Shown: piece after piece, positions 5,367 to 6,873 of the stretch
How positions within the stretch are numbered: position 1 is the first letter of the stretch
Layout of the letters: the number at the start of each line of letters is the position of its first letter
Origin: JAKEGK01 sp036507695
Lineage (GTDB): Bacteria > Pseudomonadota > Gammaproteobacteria > SZUA-152
Reading direction: 5' to 3'
Assembly: GCA_036507695.1 (NCBI GenBank)
Contig: DATCIR010000115.1
Location: forward strand, 1-6,873
Length of the DNA: 6,873 nucleotides
Notes under the pieces: generated by a model
Told to the model about the DNA's origin: nothing
Database searches by the model: none
The model's input: only the letters and a program-made list of their open reading frames with translations
Position numbers and translations under genes: made by a program

Positions 5367-5852
5367 TCAGCCTGGTATCGGCGCCCTAAGCGGACAATGT
5401 TTGTAGATTTTTAATGGGCTGATGCGCCCGGCCAGGCCCGCCCCAGGACTTAATTTTGTGCGTATCTCAAAGTGCAGGTGGTCCTCGCTATGCGGCAGGT
5501 TCTTGGCGTTACCGCTGTTGCCGGTGGCGCCTATGACGTCGTTCAATGCGACGTCCTTGCCGGCGGTGACGGATGTCGATTGCAGGTGCGCGTAAAAAGC
5601 GTAATACGTCGCTCCTTTAAACTTGAAGGACATGCACAACTGCAGGCCATAATCGCCGCTGTTCTTGATGAATTCGACCTTGCCGTCCGCAACGGCATAG
5701 ACAGCCGTCCCAATGGCGGCACTGAAATCCCAGCCTTGGTGCGGTTTTGGGCTGCTATTGGCGAATTTTCGCACCATCCCAAATGTGTTGCGCTCCGATT
5801 TACCCCTGATTACATTGCTCACCAATGGCCAGGTAACCTGCGTTTCTGACAT
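5367..5852 (-). CDS. M23-family (LytM-type) zinc metallopeptidase, no signal peptide
   Basis: M23 enzymes cut peptide cross-links or stems of peptidoglycan. The 161-aa protein is little more than the catalytic domain: HQGWD (38-42) gives zinc ligands His38 and Asp42, YAHL (87-90) the active-site His89, GATGNSG (108-114) the family glycine loop, and HLHFE (125-129) the catalytic His125 and zinc ligand His127. All key residues are present. It lacks a signal peptide, membrane helix, LysM or coiled coil, unlike cell-division M23 proteins (EnvC, NlpD, MepM). The start is well supported: GGAGG (complement of 5861-5865) is 8 nt upstream. Export would need a dedicated secretion system or lysis, as for type VI effectors or endolysins. 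The next gene encodes a periplasmic protein, favouring an effector-immunity pair over an endolysin, but no secretion gene is in the window. Confidence 0.93.
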   Translation of the reverse strand: MSETQVTWPLVSNVIRGKSERNTFGMVRKFANSSPKPHQGWDFSAAIGTAVYAVADGKVEFIKNSGDYGLQLCMSFKFKGATYYAFYAHLQSTSVTAGKDVALNDVIGATGNSGNAKNLPHSEDHLHFEIRTKLSPGAGLAGRISPLKIYKHCPLRAPIPG

Positions 5853-5968
5853 TTTGATTCCCTCCCTTTCAAATTGGCGGTCTTCTTCGGTTTATGTATT
5901 TCCTGCCGCTTGCATTTGAGTTGCAGCACGGGAAGACTAACATGTGACTGAAAATGTCTTCAACCTAA

Positions 5969-6002
5969 TTTTCCTCAGTTGAACTTCAAAAACTGAGGAA
6001 AA
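5969..6002 (+). promoter_or_regulatory. Hairpin covering the ribosome binding site of the 86-aa gene
   Basis: TTTTCCTCAGTT (5969-5980) and AACTGAGGAAAA (5991-6002) form a perfect 12-bp stem with a 10-nt loop. The only Shine-Dalgarno candidate for the ATG at 6010, GAGGA (5995-5999), lies inside the 3' arm, so the folded RNA would block ribosome entry. It is not followed by a T-run, so it is not a typical terminator on the plus strand. Confidence 0.6.
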
Positions 6003-6009
6003 CCGGGCA

Positions 6010-6270
6010 ATGGGAATTTTTGGCAACAAAAATCAGTTAGAGTATTTTGGAGGCGCCAACTTGTCATGGACTCACAAGGGTTCAACAAATAAGTATTTTC
6101 AGAACATAAAATCCAGCACGCCGGGGTATCCGGGCAAAGGCAGCATAGATCTTATGAAGTACTATGATGAAAATAAAAACGCCATATCGCGAGCCGATCG
6201 AAATATGCGGACACTTGCCGACGAGCAAGATGTTAAAAGGCTGATATGGCTTAGCAATATCGCTTTTTGA
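6010..6270 (+). CDS. 86-aa protein of unknown family
   Basis: I do not recognise this protein. It is 86 aa, has no signal peptide or membrane segment and no cysteine. The first half is rich in Gly, Asn, Ser, Tyr and aromatic residues (LEYFGGANLSW, 10-20); the second half is a charged helix-like stretch ending in VKRLIWLSNIAF (75-86). The ATG at 6010 has only the hairpin-embedded GAGGA upstream, at 10-nt spacing. The lipoprotein gene follows after 12 nt, so both are probably one transcript. Base composition is visibly AT-richer than trpC or speD, consistent with recent acquisition. It could be a small toxin, or a remnant C-terminal domain of a larger protein; nothing in it identifies an activity. 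Confidence 0.6.
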   Translation: MGIFGNKNQLEYFGGANLSWTHKGSTNKYFQNIKSSTPGYPGKGSIDLMKYYDENKNAISRADRNMRTLADEQDVKRLIWLSNIAF

Positions 6271-6282
6271 AAGATCCTGAAT

Positions 6283-6681
6283 ATGCTAAAAAAAACCGCT
6301 TTGACTTTTTGGTTGCTTTTTTGTGGCGCTTTGCCCTTAACGGGTTGCGTTGTTCATCATCCGGCGGAGCGGGCAGCGGTTGTTGTATTTAATGATCTAG
6401 AGCGAAATCTTATAATCCGAATCACGTTATCCGGAAAACAAGCAACTGAAGAATTAATCAATAGCGGCGAATTTAAATATATTTTTGAATATGAAGAAGA
6501 TCCTAATGAGCCGGTAAAATTTCCACAAATGTTCACAGCTATGCAAATAGATGTTCCTCCGGGTTGCAGCGTGGCAGTGGGGCGGGAAGCGTTGGCAGAC
6601 TTATTTGTTAGAGACCCTGAGGGCAGGCGAACCTGGGATTTGCATGTCAGCGAGTCGTTTATAAAAAAACAGGGCTGTTAA
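6283..6681 (+). CDS. Lipoprotein of unknown family
   Basis: A 132-aa protein with a clear lipoprotein signal: K3K4, a hydrophobic stretch ALTFWLLFCGALP (6-18) and the lipobox LTGC with acylated Cys22. Val at +2 (not Asp) predicts outer-membrane sorting. The mature part begins VVHHPAERA and contains a beta-strand-like VVVFNDLERNLIIRITL (33-49), an acidic loop YEEDPNEP (70-77), Cys95, and a Cys as the very last residue, which could form a disulphide with Cys95. There is no recognisable Shine-Dalgarno, so translation may be coupled to the gene 12 nt upstream. AT-rich like its neighbour. A periplasm-facing lipoprotein next to a small protein and near an M23 peptidase would suit immunity or inhibitor function; this is not shown by any motif. 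Confidence 0.82.
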   Translation: MLKKTALTFWLLFCGALPLTGCVVHHPAERAAVVVFNDLERNLIIRITLSGKQATEELINSGEFKYIFEYEEDPNEPVKFPQMFTAMQIDVPPGCSVAVGREALADLFVRDPEGRRTWDLHVSESFIKKQGC

Positions 6682-6707
6682 CCAATCCGGTATATTTATT
6701 AAACTAA

Positions 6708-6746
6708 AAAGCAGCATCCGCAAACTTAAAACCAATACGCTGCTTT
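6708..6746 (-). terminator. Possible intrinsic terminator of coq7
   Basis: On the minus strand AAAGCAGC (6746-6739) and GCTGCTTT (6715-6708) form an 8-bp stem followed by TTAGTTT. The 23-nt loop is long and contains the coq7 stop codon, so efficiency is doubtful. It lies 26 nt after the convergent lipoprotein gene and could serve both strands weakly. Confidence 0.35.
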
Positions 6747-6873
6747 GGTCATGATTTTGGAGGTAAGGGTCATGGCTTTTTTGATGGGGGCGGGCAGTTC
6801 GGCGGCGCCGGCTTCGAGCGCGATGGTGGCGTGATGCTGTTCGTCGATTTTCATTTGTTCGAGTATGGCGCGG
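6726..6873 (-). CDS. coq7: 3-demethoxyubiquinol 3-hydroxylase Coq7, C-terminal part (partial)
   Basis: The complement strand encodes the last 48 residues of Coq7, the di-iron monooxygenase of ubiquinone synthesis; the stop is the complement of 6726-6728 and the gene runs out of the window. The fragment contains KIDEQHHATIAL, whose E-x-x-H supplies the second pair of iron ligands, followed by AGAAELPAPIKKAMTLTSK and a YWF end, all typical of the family's final helix. In Pseudomonas coq7 follows speD in convergent orientation, so the 2.4 kb between them here looks inserted. Confidence 0.88.
   Translation of the reverse strand, partial: RAILEQMKIDEQHHATIALEAGAAELPAPIKKAMTLTSKIMTKAAYWF

Noticed and set aside
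5932..5961. GAAGAC/GTCTTC hairpin in the divergent region upstream of the M23 gene
   Set aside because: Only six pairs around an 18-nt loop; could be chance and has no associated signal.
1..6873. tRNA, rRNA, CRISPR array or phage attachment site
   Set aside because: No cloverleaf, no regularly spaced identical repeats with unique spacers, and no integrase gene were seen on either strand.

Overview
The window looks like a gammaproteobacterial chromosome segment. The order trpD-trpC-(crp/vfr, reversed)-osmC-speD-(coq7, reversed) is, from memory, the order around vfr in Pseudomonas, and an OsmC-like gene divergent from crp is also seen in E. coli (yhfA-crp). The protein sequences (Vfr-like CRP of 214 aa, E. 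coli-type SpeD, di-iron Coq7) agree. I cannot fix the genus.

Layout. Bases 1-835 hold the last codons of trpD and all of trpC (tryptophan synthesis). Bases 837-1468 hold a REP-associated tyrosine transposase (RAYT) gene flanked by two REP palindromes in opposite orientation, a 'REPtron' inserted between trpC and crp. A separate 88-bp near-perfect palindromic element (1472-1559) follows and abuts the crp stop codon. crp/vfr (1560-2204, minus) and an OsmC-like gene (2518-2940, plus) diverge from a shared 313-bp regulatory region. After them come four degenerate 12-bp repeats that can encode a 17-residue leader peptide, a VOC/glyoxalase-fold gene whose start overlaps that leader, and speD (S-adenosylmethionine decarboxylase, polyamine synthesis).

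Between speD and coq7, which I expect to be adjacent in relatives, lies about 2.4 kb of accessory DNA. It starts with a repeat zone: a BIME made of the same REPs as the RAYT locus, a long palindromic element ending in AAGGGGTCAAGT, and a 52-nt pyrimidine tract. Next is a minus-strand operon: a stand-alone M23 peptidase without a signal peptide, then a gene for a secreted protein of unknown family. Diverging from it is a plus-strand pair: an 86-aa protein of unknown family, preceded by a hairpin that could hide its ribosome binding site, and a 132-aa lipoprotein. The simplest reading of this block is one, possibly two, toxin/effector-immunity cassettes: a peptidoglycan hydrolase with no export signal beside a periplasmic partner, and a small protein beside a periplasm-facing lipoprotein. 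That is inference from domain and signal architecture. The end of coq7 (ubiquinone synthesis) closes the window.

The core genes belong to unrelated housekeeping tasks. The interest lies in the insertions between them.
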